In this document: piece by piece, positions 52,036 through 59,787 of the stretch | Layout of the letters: every line of letters starts with the position of its first letter | Numbering within the stretch: the stretch's first letter is position 1 | Origin: Planctomycetota bacterium | GTDB lineage: Bacteria > Planctomycetota > UBA1135 > UBA2386 | Direction: 5' to 3' | NCBI GenBank assembly: GCA_016716265.1 | Contig: JADJWQ010000006.1 | Span: forward strand, 1,887,501 to 1,951,500 | Length of the DNA: 64,000 nucleotides | Notes under the pieces: generated by a model | Told to the model about the DNA's origin: nothing | The model's input: the letters and a program-made list of their open reading frames with translations, nothing else | The model's database searches: none | Position numbers and translations under genes: made by a program

Positions 52036-52754
52036 TCAGGCGGCGACCGCGTCGTGATCCGAGCCGTCCGCGTCGTCGAGCAATCGACATGCGGTGGTCC
52101 CGCCGACCTGTCGCGGCGCCGCGACGAAGTCCATGTGGCGCAGCTCGGCGACGTGCTCCGCGAGCGGCCGATCGGGCGACCGCGGCACGTGAGCCACGCT
52201 GACCGCGTGTCGTGCGGCATCGGTGTGTTCATGCGGGCCCGTGTGCAGGTCGTCGAGCAGGAACTCGGGCGACGACCGGAAACGGTGCAGCGCCGTCGAA
52301 ATGTGCGCGAGGTCGAACAAGTCGCGCAGCCGCAGCGGCGAGCCGAACGGGCGGTGGTCGGCATGCACGAAGATCGGCGGCACGAGTGGCAGGGACGCTT
52401 CGCTGTGGTGACTGCGCTGGGATGTCTGCGCTGGGATGTCTGCGCCGGTGCGTGCGGGGGACCGCGGTCACCTGCTCGAGTGTCCAAAGCGCATCGAAAC
52501 GCCGGCTCTCCGACTTCTGCTCGAGCACGATGTAGAGCAGCAGGTCGCCGCCCTTCGCGAGGCGGGCGGGGAGCAGGCAGTCGCAGATGGTCTTCGTGCC
52601 CTTGCGGCCGCGCTGCTCGGGCGCGCAGCGGGTCAGCGTCGGCCAGTCGATTGCGGCGGCGATCGGGGGTCGCCAGGTTGCTCCGCAGCAGCGGTGTCGC
52701 GTGCTGAGGATCGGCGAAGACCTGCTGGAACCGGCGGTCGCGTGGTCGCTCCAC
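52036..52754 (-). pseudogene. Frameshifted Rpn/transposase-31 family nuclease gene
   Basis: Recognisable text of the Rpn (recombination-promoting nuclease, PD-(D/E)XK, PF04754) family is spread over three frames on the minus strand. The start reads RDRRFQQVFADPQHATPLLRS; after a frame change near 52675 comes PPIAAAIDWPTL and GGDLLLYIVLEQKSES (the catalytic Asp/Glu strand and Glu-Lys pair); after another near 52385-52440 comes SLPLVPPIFVHADHRPFGS and PLRLRDLFDLAHIS. A 14-bp tandem duplication (52413-52440) sits at the second break. The C-terminal half of the family is not seen. Loss of frame makes it inactive unless frameshifting restores it. These genes often move between genomes. Confidence 0.7.
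52413..52444. repeat. 14-bp tandem duplication in a broken gene
   Basis: Two exact copies of tgcgctgggatgtc lie at 52413-52426 and 52427-52440, followed by the first 4 bases again. The duplication falls at the second reading-frame break of the Rpn-family pseudogene. By frame arithmetic a third copy would bring the flanking coding parts into one frame, whereas one or two copies do not. Confidence 0.85.
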
Positions 52755-52844
52755 ACGAGCCGTGGATCGCAGGTGCGGAAACGGGTGGGGCTTCGACGGC
52801 GGACCGGGAATCCCGGTCTCGGCGGCAGCGCTCGACCGGCCGGG

Positions 52845-54125
52845 CTACCGGCGCTCCACGACCACCCGCACGTCGTCCACGTGGACCTCGCCGCCCATCA
52901 CCATGACGATCATCAGCGTGCCGCGCACCGCCTTGCCCTGGAGCTCCCAGGACTTCGCGTCGACCGTCCCGGCGCGGTCCCCGCGGAGCTGCACGACGTC
53001 GACGTCCTCGTGCACCGGCCGGTCGTTCTCGTCGTAGGCGAAGAACTTCACGAACGCGTTGCCGGCCGCCTGGCTCGAGGTCCAGCAGGAGACCCGCACG
53101 CGCTCGGCGCCGCGCAGGTCGACGTCCTGGCGCAACAGGTCCAGCGGCATGCCACCCGTCTTGCGCAGCGCGAGGGAGCGCGAGCCGTCGACGGCGTTGT
53201 CGTCATCGATCACCGCCGTCAGGCGCCCCGAGTTGTTCGAGACGACCCACCCGTCGGTGCCGTCCTCGAAGCTGCCATTGCGGAGCAGATTGCTGCCCTC
53301 GACGGGCTGGGCGGCATCGAGCTCGAGCTGCGGCGCGGGTGCGGCTTCGTCGCCGTCCAGCCACCGCAGGCCGGCCGCGATGCGGGACAGCGGGGAGTCG
53401 TGCCAGCCATGGCCGCCGCGGTAGGCGCGCAGCCACACCTCGGCGCCGGCGTCGCTGAGCTCCTCGCAGGCCTGACGCGCGAAGCGGAATGGCGTGACGC
53501 GGTCCTCGGGTGACTGGTCGAGCACCACTCGACGCCCGCGGGCGAAGCGGCGGGCCGCCTCGTCCTCGCGGTAGACCGACATGGCGATGTAGGCACCCGT
53601 GACAGGGCTACGGCTGCGCAGCAGTGCGGCGTACGCCAGCGGTCCGCTGGACGACCAGGCCAGCACGCGCACGCGGCGGCGGTCCATACGCGTGCGCCTG
53701 CCGACGTCGGCGATCACCGCGTCGAGGTAGTCGAGCGCCGTCCAGGTCGCACCCTCCGCCTGGTCCTTCGAGAGCGGCCAGACGATCTCCTGGTCCGGGT
53801 GCCAGCGCCGCGCGACGCCGAGCACGGTGACGGTGTCCGCCGGGACGGCCTGCGCGTGGATGCCTTCCTCGACGAAGGGCAGGAAGCTGCGCGGGTCCTG
53901 CCAGCCGCCGTCGCCGCCCGGCAGGACGACCAGCAGCGCAGCGCCACGGCGCGGCAGCTCGTCGGCCCGGGCATCCAGCAGGTGGTAGACGGCGCCGTCG
54001 AGCCGCTCGAGCTCGAAGCTGCGGGCGGCGCTGCTCGCAGGCCGGTCCTGGGTCGCCACAATGGAGACGGCGCCCGGCAGCACGAAGGTGAGGGCGAGGG
54101 TCGAGCGGATGGAGCGTACGTGCAT
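52845..54125 (-). CDS. Exported alpha/beta hydrolase with C-terminal carbohydrate-binding-like module
   Basis: A 426-residue protein. The ATG at 54125 is 9 bases after a strong GGGAGGTG site. The signal peptide ends IVAT before Gln26, a slightly unusual -1 residue. Residues 45-260 are an alpha/beta hydrolase of the esterase/phospholipase type: the oxyanion region VVLPGGDGGW, nucleophile Ser159 in AWSSSGPLA (WxSxG instead of GxSxG), likely acid in DQSPEDRVTP and His in GGHGWHDS. Residues 278-426 form a jelly-roll like carbohydrate-binding modules, opening NLLRNGSFEDGTDGWVV. It may cleave ester bonds on polysaccharides. The substrate is not known. Confidence 0.87.
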   Translation of the reverse strand: MHVRSIRSTLALTFVLPGAVSIVATQDRPASSAARSFELERLDGAVYHLLDARADELPRRGAALLVVLPGGDGGWQDPRSFLPFVEEGIHAQAVPADTVTVLGVARRWHPDQEIVWPLSKDQAEGATWTALDYLDAVIADVGRRTRMDRRRVRVLAWSSSGPLAYAALLRSRSPVTGAYIAMSVYREDEAARRFARGRRVVLDQSPEDRVTPFRFARQACEELSDAGAEVWLRAYRGGHGWHDSPLSRIAAGLRWLDGDEAAPAPQLELDAAQPVEGSNLLRNGSFEDGTDGWVVSNNSGRLTAVIDDDNAVDGSRSLALRKTGGMPLDLLRQDVDLRGAERVRVSCWTSSQAAGNAFVKFFAYDENDRPVHEDVDVVQLRGDRAGTVDAKSWELQGKAVRGTLMIVMVMGGEVHVDDVRVVVERR

Positions 54126-55184
54126 GGCGGAGCACCTCCCCGATTCCGGGACCTCGATCGTCGTCGAGCTGCCGGCGAGCGGCAAGGCGCGCGAACGCGG
54201 CCGCCGCACGTTCGCCAGCGCTCGCCCCTCCGGCGCCGGCACCGTCCCGACGGTCGGGGTCGCGGCGAGGGATTGCACGCGCACGCGTCCAGCAGCGACG
54301 CGGCGGGGCCCGCGCCGCTCCGCGCAGCGCTCCGGTCCGACGGGGTGCCGACGGAACCCGTGCCGGTCCCCGAGTGGCTCCCGCCCGACGCGGCGTCGAC
54401 CGCGACCCGGCCAGCGGGACGTCCCTGCACGTGGCCGCGCGCCGGGTCGGTTCGGACGCGCGGGCGGGCGCACGCGGGCGGACGTACCTCGGGCGCGCGA
54501 ACTGCGGGACCGGCGGAAGCGCTCGGCGCGGCGGCCCGCGCGGCGCGCCAGTCGATCCCGCGCCCGGGCAGGTCGTGCCCCCGATCGAAATGGGCGACGA
54601 GCCTCGCGCGAACTCGTCGACAGGCCAGTCCGGCCGTGACGCTCTTCCCGCTCCGGCCGCCCTCTCACGGCCACGCTGCCCCGAACCATCAGCCAGGTCC
54701 CGGTAGCTCGGTGACGCGGCTCGAGCCGTCGTCAATGAACAGAATCAGCTCTGGCCGAGCAGGTCGGGGTCACAGTTGCGCGGATCCGGCATCCCCACCA
54801 GGAGACACGCGAGCCGCGGCGGACCTGCACGATCACCGCATGTCCTGGCAAGCACCGAATTCCCACCGCACGCGGAGCACTCACGACCACCTGGTCTCGA
54901 ACCCCCGATGCTGCAAACCGATTGCCGATCGGAGGGCCACGACTCGTGGCCCGACACTGGCGCGCCGAGCGGATTCCACCCGAGACGGACCTCAGGTCCG
55001 GTGCGGTCGGGAGTCGCGGGCACGACCGGTCCAGGCTGCTTGTCGCGGCAGGCAGCGCCATGCGCCGTCAGGGCGAGCACGACAGCGGTGGGCGGCGACT
55101 TCCCGAGCTGCGTGTTCACGAAGTTGCCTCTTCCATGCCACGAACCTCCAGTTCCCGCCATCTCGAACAGGCAGGAGTCCAATC
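54126..55184. other. Long intergenic region with no recognised gene
   Basis: About 1.06 kb between the divergent esterase and PD40-protein genes. The first 570 bases are extremely GC-rich with only Arg/Pro/Gly-rich open frames. The second half is more balanced in base composition; it has an open frame on the minus strand (54745-55182), but that runs over the ribosome-binding site of the next gene and has no recognised domain. A GGTTCGA-like stretch near 54897 was checked as a tRNA remnant and rejected. GGAG at 55173-55176 serves the rightward gene. Confidence 0.5.
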
Positions 55185-56375
55185 ATGCGCGCGATCAGCG
55201 TCCTCTGCTGCGTCCTTCTCGTCAGCTCGGCCTCGTCCGGACAGACCTTCCGTGCTCCCGTTCCCGAAACGGTGCTGAACGGGTCCTACGGGGCCAGTTC
55301 GCCGACATTGACCGGCGACATGCTGACGATCTACTTCGTGTCGAATCGACCGGGCGGCGTCGGCGGCTACGACCTGTACAGCGCCACCCGGCCGAACCTG
55401 ACAGCGCCCTGGAGCATTCCAGCCGTCGAACCCGTGCTCAGCACGACCATGAACGAGCTCTACGTCGACGTCCGCGATGACGGACAGGAGATCGTCTACG
55501 CGATCGGGGACTCCGCCTTCATCACCGATCTGTACTCCTCGACACGCACGCCGACGGGCTGGAGCGCTCCCACGCGCATCACGGTGCTCAACGATCCGGG
55601 CCAGTTCGTGGAAGAGGCCGACCCCACAATGAGTGGCGACGGTCTCGAGATCATCTTCACCACGGGCCGCAACTGGTCGAGGACAGGATATGATCTCCTC
55701 CGATCCACGCGATCGACGCCGACCTCGCCATGGGCGCCCCCGATGCCGTTGAGCGAGATCAACACAACGAGTTCGGAACACTCGCCGAGCCTCTCTGGTG
55801 ACGGTCTGACGTTGATCTTCTCCTCGACCCAGGGTGGCGGCGGTGGTGGTCGCTCGGATCTCTGGATCACCACTCGCCCGGACCGCGGCGCGCTCTTCGC
55901 AACACCCAGACCCTTGTCGGAGCTCAATTCCTCGGACAACGAGGGCAATGGTCAGTGGACGGCGGACGGCTTCCAGTTCTATTTCTCGCGATCGTCCGGC
56001 ATTCACCGAGCGGATCGGGTCCTGCCAGGCACCTATCCAGTCGGTGGCGTGATGCCGCGGGAGGCCGCGCAATTGCACGTTCAAGTCCGGTACGACGCTT
56101 CCAGCGCCGGCCGCCTGGGGGCGGTCGTGGGCGCGCGCTTCAGATCGCCGAACCCGAGTGCCATTCCCGGCATCGTGGGGCTGTTCGAACTCGACCTGGG
56201 TTCCTTGTTCTGGGGGCAAGCCGGAGTTCTGGACGCTGACGGCCAGTTCGCGACGACTCCCCTCGGGCTGTTCCCAGGCGCGATGGGCATTCAGCTGTGG
56301 TACCAAGGACTCGTCGATCTCGGGGGTGCTGACCTGTACTTGTCACCGATCACCCAGGTGACCATTCAGCGCTGA
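55185..56375 (+). CDS. Exported PD40/TolB-like propeller protein
   Basis: A 396-residue protein. The ATG at 55185 follows GGAG by 8 bases and opens a signal peptide (MRAISVLCCVLLVSSASSG) with cleavage before Gln. The mature part has about six WD40-like PD40 blades: SPTLTGDMLTIYFVSNRPGG, DPTMSGDGLEIIFTTGRN and SPSLSGDGLTLIFSST, with the D/SGDG turn characteristic of TolB/PD40 propellers. After GQWTADGFQFYFSR comes a C-terminal beta-sandwich (from about 295, AQLHVQVRYDASSAG) related to the shared module. Codon use looks a little less GC-biased than in neighbours. It may bind surface polymers; there is no catalytic motif. Confidence 0.88.
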   Translation: MRAISVLCCVLLVSSASSGQTFRAPVPETVLNGSYGASSPTLTGDMLTIYFVSNRPGGVGGYDLYSATRPNLTAPWSIPAVEPVLSTTMNELYVDVRDDGQEIVYAIGDSAFITDLYSSTRTPTGWSAPTRITVLNDPGQFVEEADPTMSGDGLEIIFTTGRNWSRTGYDLLRSTRSTPTSPWAPPMPLSEINTTSSEHSPSLSGDGLTLIFSSTQGGGGGGRSDLWITTRPDRGALFATPRPLSELNSSDNEGNGQWTADGFQFYFSRSSGIHRADRVLPGTYPVGGVMPREAAQLHVQVRYDASSAGRLGAVVGARFRSPNPSAIPGIVGLFELDLGSLFWGQAGVLDADGQFATTPLGLFPGAMGIQLWYQGLVDLGGADLYLSPITQVTIQR

Positions 56376-56977
56376 CGCATCGGCCAGCGCCTGGGTCCGG
56401 CGGCTGTCGCGGGCGAGCGAAGCGTGCGGGCACTCGATCCGAATCACCCTGATATTGCAGCTCGTCGCGTTCGTTCCTTCGACGTTTCATTGCAGCACCA
56501 GGGATCGGCGGAAGCTCAGAGGCCCCATTCGCCCCTGTCGTCGCTCGCAGGCGGCCCTCCGACCCCCTCGCACTGGTCGACGTCGCGGTGGTCCGCCCGC
56601 GCAAACGGCCCCACTCGGTGCGGACGCTCGTTCCGAGCCGAAAGCGCGCGCGTCCGAGGGCACGCCCTGCGTCGGAGTGCGCTCACCGGGTCTCCGTGGC
56701 GCCGGGATTCGTCGCGCGGGATCTCGCGGGTCTCCGAGGTCACCGGGCCGTCCTTCTCGTGCGTGCCATGGTCGCCGACGCCTGCGGGTGCGGTCCTCCG
56801 GTTCGCGCATCACGGCGGAGCCTGCTGTCAGGTCCGGTCGATACGGAGCCTCGCCGGCCCACGATCGAGCGCCCGGCGCCGACGCGACTGCGTAGGATGC
56901 AGTGTCGGACGCCGGTGGGCGTCGCGTGAGCCCCGATCCCACCCCCGCTCCGTGCCGTCCCGACCGAGGAGCTTCCG
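56376..56977. other. Intergenic region with no recognised gene
   Basis: About 600 bases between two exported-protein genes on the same strand. Open frames cross it on both strands but carry no domain-like sequence, and the region near 56440-56520 is less GC-rich than usual. No terminator, repeat or promoter could be fixed by eye, except GAGGAG (56967-56972), which serves the next gene. Confidence 0.45.
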
Positions 56978-59464
56978 ATGTCCCGACGCGGCCCGCTGTT
57001 CGTCACCGCGACGATCCTCGTCCTGTTCGCGACGTCCGGTGTCGGCCAGGACTTCGCCCCGTTGCGCAAGGAGAACGTCCCGAGCACGCCGTTCGATGCG
57101 CGTTGGACGACGCCGGCCGCGGACGACGTGGACGGCGACGGGGACGTCGACGTGCTGTGGTCGGATGGTCGGCTGCTCGAGAATCTCGGCGCGGGGACGT
57201 TCCGCGCCTGGCTGCCGGGCAGCAGGATCGCGCTGGTCGGGACCGTCGCGTCCCTCTTCGATCTGGACGGGGACGGTGATCCGGACGTCGTCGAAGCGGA
57301 CCCGTTCAACGCGCGACTCGCGCTACACGTGAACGACGGCCAGGGCCGCTTCGCGCTGCGCGGAACGATCGCCGGAGATGTCGCGGTCACGGTCGCCCTG
57401 GACGTCGACAATGACGGTGACGGCGACCTGCTCCAGTACGGTGCGATCGCGCGCCGGGTGCTTCGCAACGACGGCGCGCTGCCGTTCGTCGAGATCCTCG
57501 GAGCTCTCCCTCCCCACGTCCTGCTGTTTCTCGCCCGGCCCTGCGACATCGACGGTGACGGTGATCAGGATCTCGCGGTCGCCACCCTGCTGCCGGCCGG
57601 CCCGGGGCTGGCCCTGTGGGCGAACGACGGCACCGGCCACTTCGTCGACCGGAGCGCCACTTCACTCCCGGTCGGCCTGCCGCCGACACTCCTCCTCTGG
57701 ACGACGGACGTCGATGCCGATGGCGACGTCGACCTGCTGTATCACGCCGGTCGGCTGCGGCTGCTGATCAACGACGGCGGCGGTCGGTTCGGCGACGAGA
57801 CGTCCCTTCGCCTGCCCGCGACGATGCAGCAGCCGACTGCGTACGAGTTGCACGCGTCCGACTTCGATCGCGACGGCGACGTCGACCTCGCACAGCCGGG
57901 CGTTCCCTTGCTGATCAACCAGGGCGGGGGGCGCTTCGCCTACGATCCGCGCGCGCAGGGGGCCTACCCGGACTCGATCGATGCATCGTTCGACGTCGAC
58001 GGCGACGGGGATCCCGACCTCCTGACCGGCGGCGACAGCCTCGCCTGGAACGACGGCTCCGGGCGCGTCCGACCCGAGTACGGGGCGATCGCCGACGGTG
58101 GTGCGGTCGGCTTCGGCCGCACGGCCGACCTCGACGGCGACGGCGATGTCGACCTCGTCGCCGGACCCGGCCGGATCCTGGCGAATGATGGCCAGGGCCG
58201 GTTCGTGCCGATCGCCACGGCGGCGATCCCGACGCTTCCCGAGCGCTGGAACGCCGTCGTCCCCTGGGACGCCGACGCCGATGGCGACCTCGATCTGCTA
58301 TTGCCGCACGATGCCGGGACGTCGCTCTGGGAGAACGTCGGCGAGCTGAGGTTCCGCCTCGCGGGCGCGCGCATCATGCCGCTGTCGGTCCATTGGCGGG
58401 TGGGCGGTCAGCTGGTCCCCACGGACGTCGACTCGGACGGTGACCTCGATCTGCTGTACCTCGGCGACTCACCCGGCGCGCATCCGCCGTGGCTGCTGCG
58501 CAACGACGGGACCGGGAACCCGACCCTCGAGACCGGCGCGGTCCAAGGCACGTTCGGGCTGCCTGACACGCTCGCGGTTGCGGACGTCGACGGCGATGGC
58601 GACGACGACGTCGTCTTCAGCGACATCGGCCGGGGCGCTCCCGAGGCCTGGGTCCTGCGGAACGACGGTACCGGTAGCTTCGGCGGCCAGGCGCTGGTCG
58701 GCGGCGCGAGGGCCATCGTGGCTCTCGCCGACCTCGACGGCGACGGCGACACGGACCTGGTCTCCGCGGATGGTGGCCCGCCGGGCGCGGAGCTCGTCCT
58801 CGCGGTTCACACGAACGACGGCACGGGCGGCTTCTCCCAGGCAGCGTCGTTCCGGCAGGTGACGCGGTCCACGGCGCGCCAGATCCGCACGCCCGACCTG
58901 GACGGCGACGGGGATGTGGACGTCGTGGTGGACGGGAGCACGCCGCAGTTCCAGGGATCGTGGATCCGCTTCTTCGTCAACGACGGGCGCGGCAACCTGA
59001 CGCCGACTCCGGGCGACGTCGAGCTGGACGAAGTGCGCCTGCTCGACGTCGCCGACCTCGATCGCGATGGCGACGTCGATCTCGTCGGAGCCACCGGGCT
59101 GCACGCCAACCTGCTGCGCCAGGTGCGCACGCCGCTCGCAGCTCGGCTGGGGTTCTCGTTCCCGGTCCAGGTCTGGGGACCGCCGCAGACGGGAGCGCCG
59201 AATCTCGCAACGGTGTTCGCCGCGCCAGGCATGCGGACGAAGCCGCGGCTCCTGCCGCCGTTCGGAACCTGGTTCCTCGACGAGGCCACGGCGTTCGGTG
59301 TGCTGACGATCGTGCTCCCGCCGAGCGGTGCCGCGACGCTGCCGCTGGGTGTTCCGAACGTCGCCGCGCTGGCGGGAGGGACGGTGCATTTCCAGGCGGC
59401 GCTCAACGAGCCCGCGGGTGCGGTCCGGCTGACGAACGCGACCGGCGACGTGTTGCTGCGCTGA
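56978..59464 (+). CDS. Exported FG-GAP/VCBS repeat protein
   Basis: An 828-residue protein with a signal peptide ending GVG before Gln24 and a GAGGAG site before the ATG. The mature part has about 14 repeats with the calcium-binding motif DxDGDGDxD (for example DDVDGDGDVDVL, FDLDGDGDPDVV, ADLDGDGDTDLV), each followed by a blade phrase such as LLENLGAGTF or WVLRNDGTGSFG. This is the FG-GAP/VCBS family, calcium-bound propellers of the integrin alpha-chain type, common on planctomycete surfaces. The last 110 residues (from about 715, GFSFPVQVWGPPQTG) are the shared C-terminal module. The role is probably adhesion or binding. Confidence 0.95.
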   Translation: MSRRGPLFVTATILVLFATSGVGQDFAPLRKENVPSTPFDARWTTPAADDVDGDGDVDVLWSDGRLLENLGAGTFRAWLPGSRIALVGTVASLFDLDGDGDPDVVEADPFNARLALHVNDGQGRFALRGTIAGDVAVTVALDVDNDGDGDLLQYGAIARRVLRNDGALPFVEILGALPPHVLLFLARPCDIDGDGDQDLAVATLLPAGPGLALWANDGTGHFVDRSATSLPVGLPPTLLLWTTDVDADGDVDLLYHAGRLRLLINDGGGRFGDETSLRLPATMQQPTAYELHASDFDRDGDVDLAQPGVPLLINQGGGRFAYDPRAQGAYPDSIDASFDVDGDGDPDLLTGGDSLAWNDGSGRVRPEYGAIADGGAVGFGRTADLDGDGDVDLVAGPGRILANDGQGRFVPIATAAIPTLPERWNAVVPWDADADGDLDLLLPHDAGTSLWENVGELRFRLAGARIMPLSVHWRVGGQLVPTDVDSDGDLDLLYLGDSPGAHPPWLLRNDGTGNPTLETGAVQGTFGLPDTLAVADVDGDGDDDVVFSDIGRGAPEAWVLRNDGTGSFGGQALVGGARAIVALADLDGDGDTDLVSADGGPPGAELVLAVHTNDGTGGFSQAASFRQVTRSTARQIRTPDLDGDGDVDVVVDGSTPQFQGSWIRFFVNDGRGNLTPTPGDVELDEVRLLDVADLDRDGDVDLVGATGLHANLLRQVRTPLAARLGFSFPVQVWGPPQTGAPNLATVFAAPGMRTKPRLLPPFGTWFLDEATAFGVLTIVLPPSGAATLPLGVPNVAALAGGTVHFQAALNEPAGAVRLTNATGDVLLR

Positions 59465-59787
59465 TCTTGTCCGCGACCGGCAGCCGATGCTGCGGGCTCC
59501 GCTGATGATCCGCGACGGCGTCGAGGTCGGCGAGCAGCAGGCCAGCTGCCGGGCATGCTCCTCGCACGCGGCCACGACGCTCCCCGCAGGACGCACCGAC
59601 GAGCTGGAGCGGCTCGCTTGGACGCACGATCGAAGGTTGGGTACGGGTCCGAACGGTAGCGGATGCGCTGGACCACCGAGCTGCGCGACGCCGCGACACG
59701 CGGTTCAGGTCAGTCGTCGCGGGCGACCCGTCGCGCAGGCGCCGTGCGGAGGATCCGGCACCGTTCGGCTTCGTCGCTGGCCCGGCG
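59465..59787. other. Convergent intergenic region holding one copy of a dispersed repeat
   Basis: About 320 bases between the ends of two converging genes. A small stem-loop (59480-59493, 5-bp stem) lies 16 bases after the rightward gene. Copy A of a 70-base dispersed repeat occupies 59611-59680. No gene is recognised. Confidence 0.5.
59611..59680. repeat. Dispersed 70-base repeat, copy A
   Basis: This stretch matches 62362-62432 in the same orientation, with roughly ten mismatches and one base of length difference. The two copies flank the large exported-protein gene between them. Within 59632-59680 most differences fall every third base, and the plus-strand reading (EGWVRVRTVADALDHR) matches that of copy B (EGRVRVRTAAEALDHR), hinting at a coding past. 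Confidence 0.6.

Noticed and set aside
54893..54905. A GGTTCGA-like stretch on the minus strand that resembles a tRNA T-loop.
   Set aside because: The flanking bases cannot form the 5-bp T-stem, and no D-arm, anticodon arm or acceptor pairing was found around it.
59611..59693. tRNA-like text (CAGCTCGGTGGTCCAGC) on the minus strand of the dispersed repeat.
   Set aside because: The D-stem has a mismatch, no T-arm follows at the right distance and the acceptor ends do not pair. The second copy lacks even these features.
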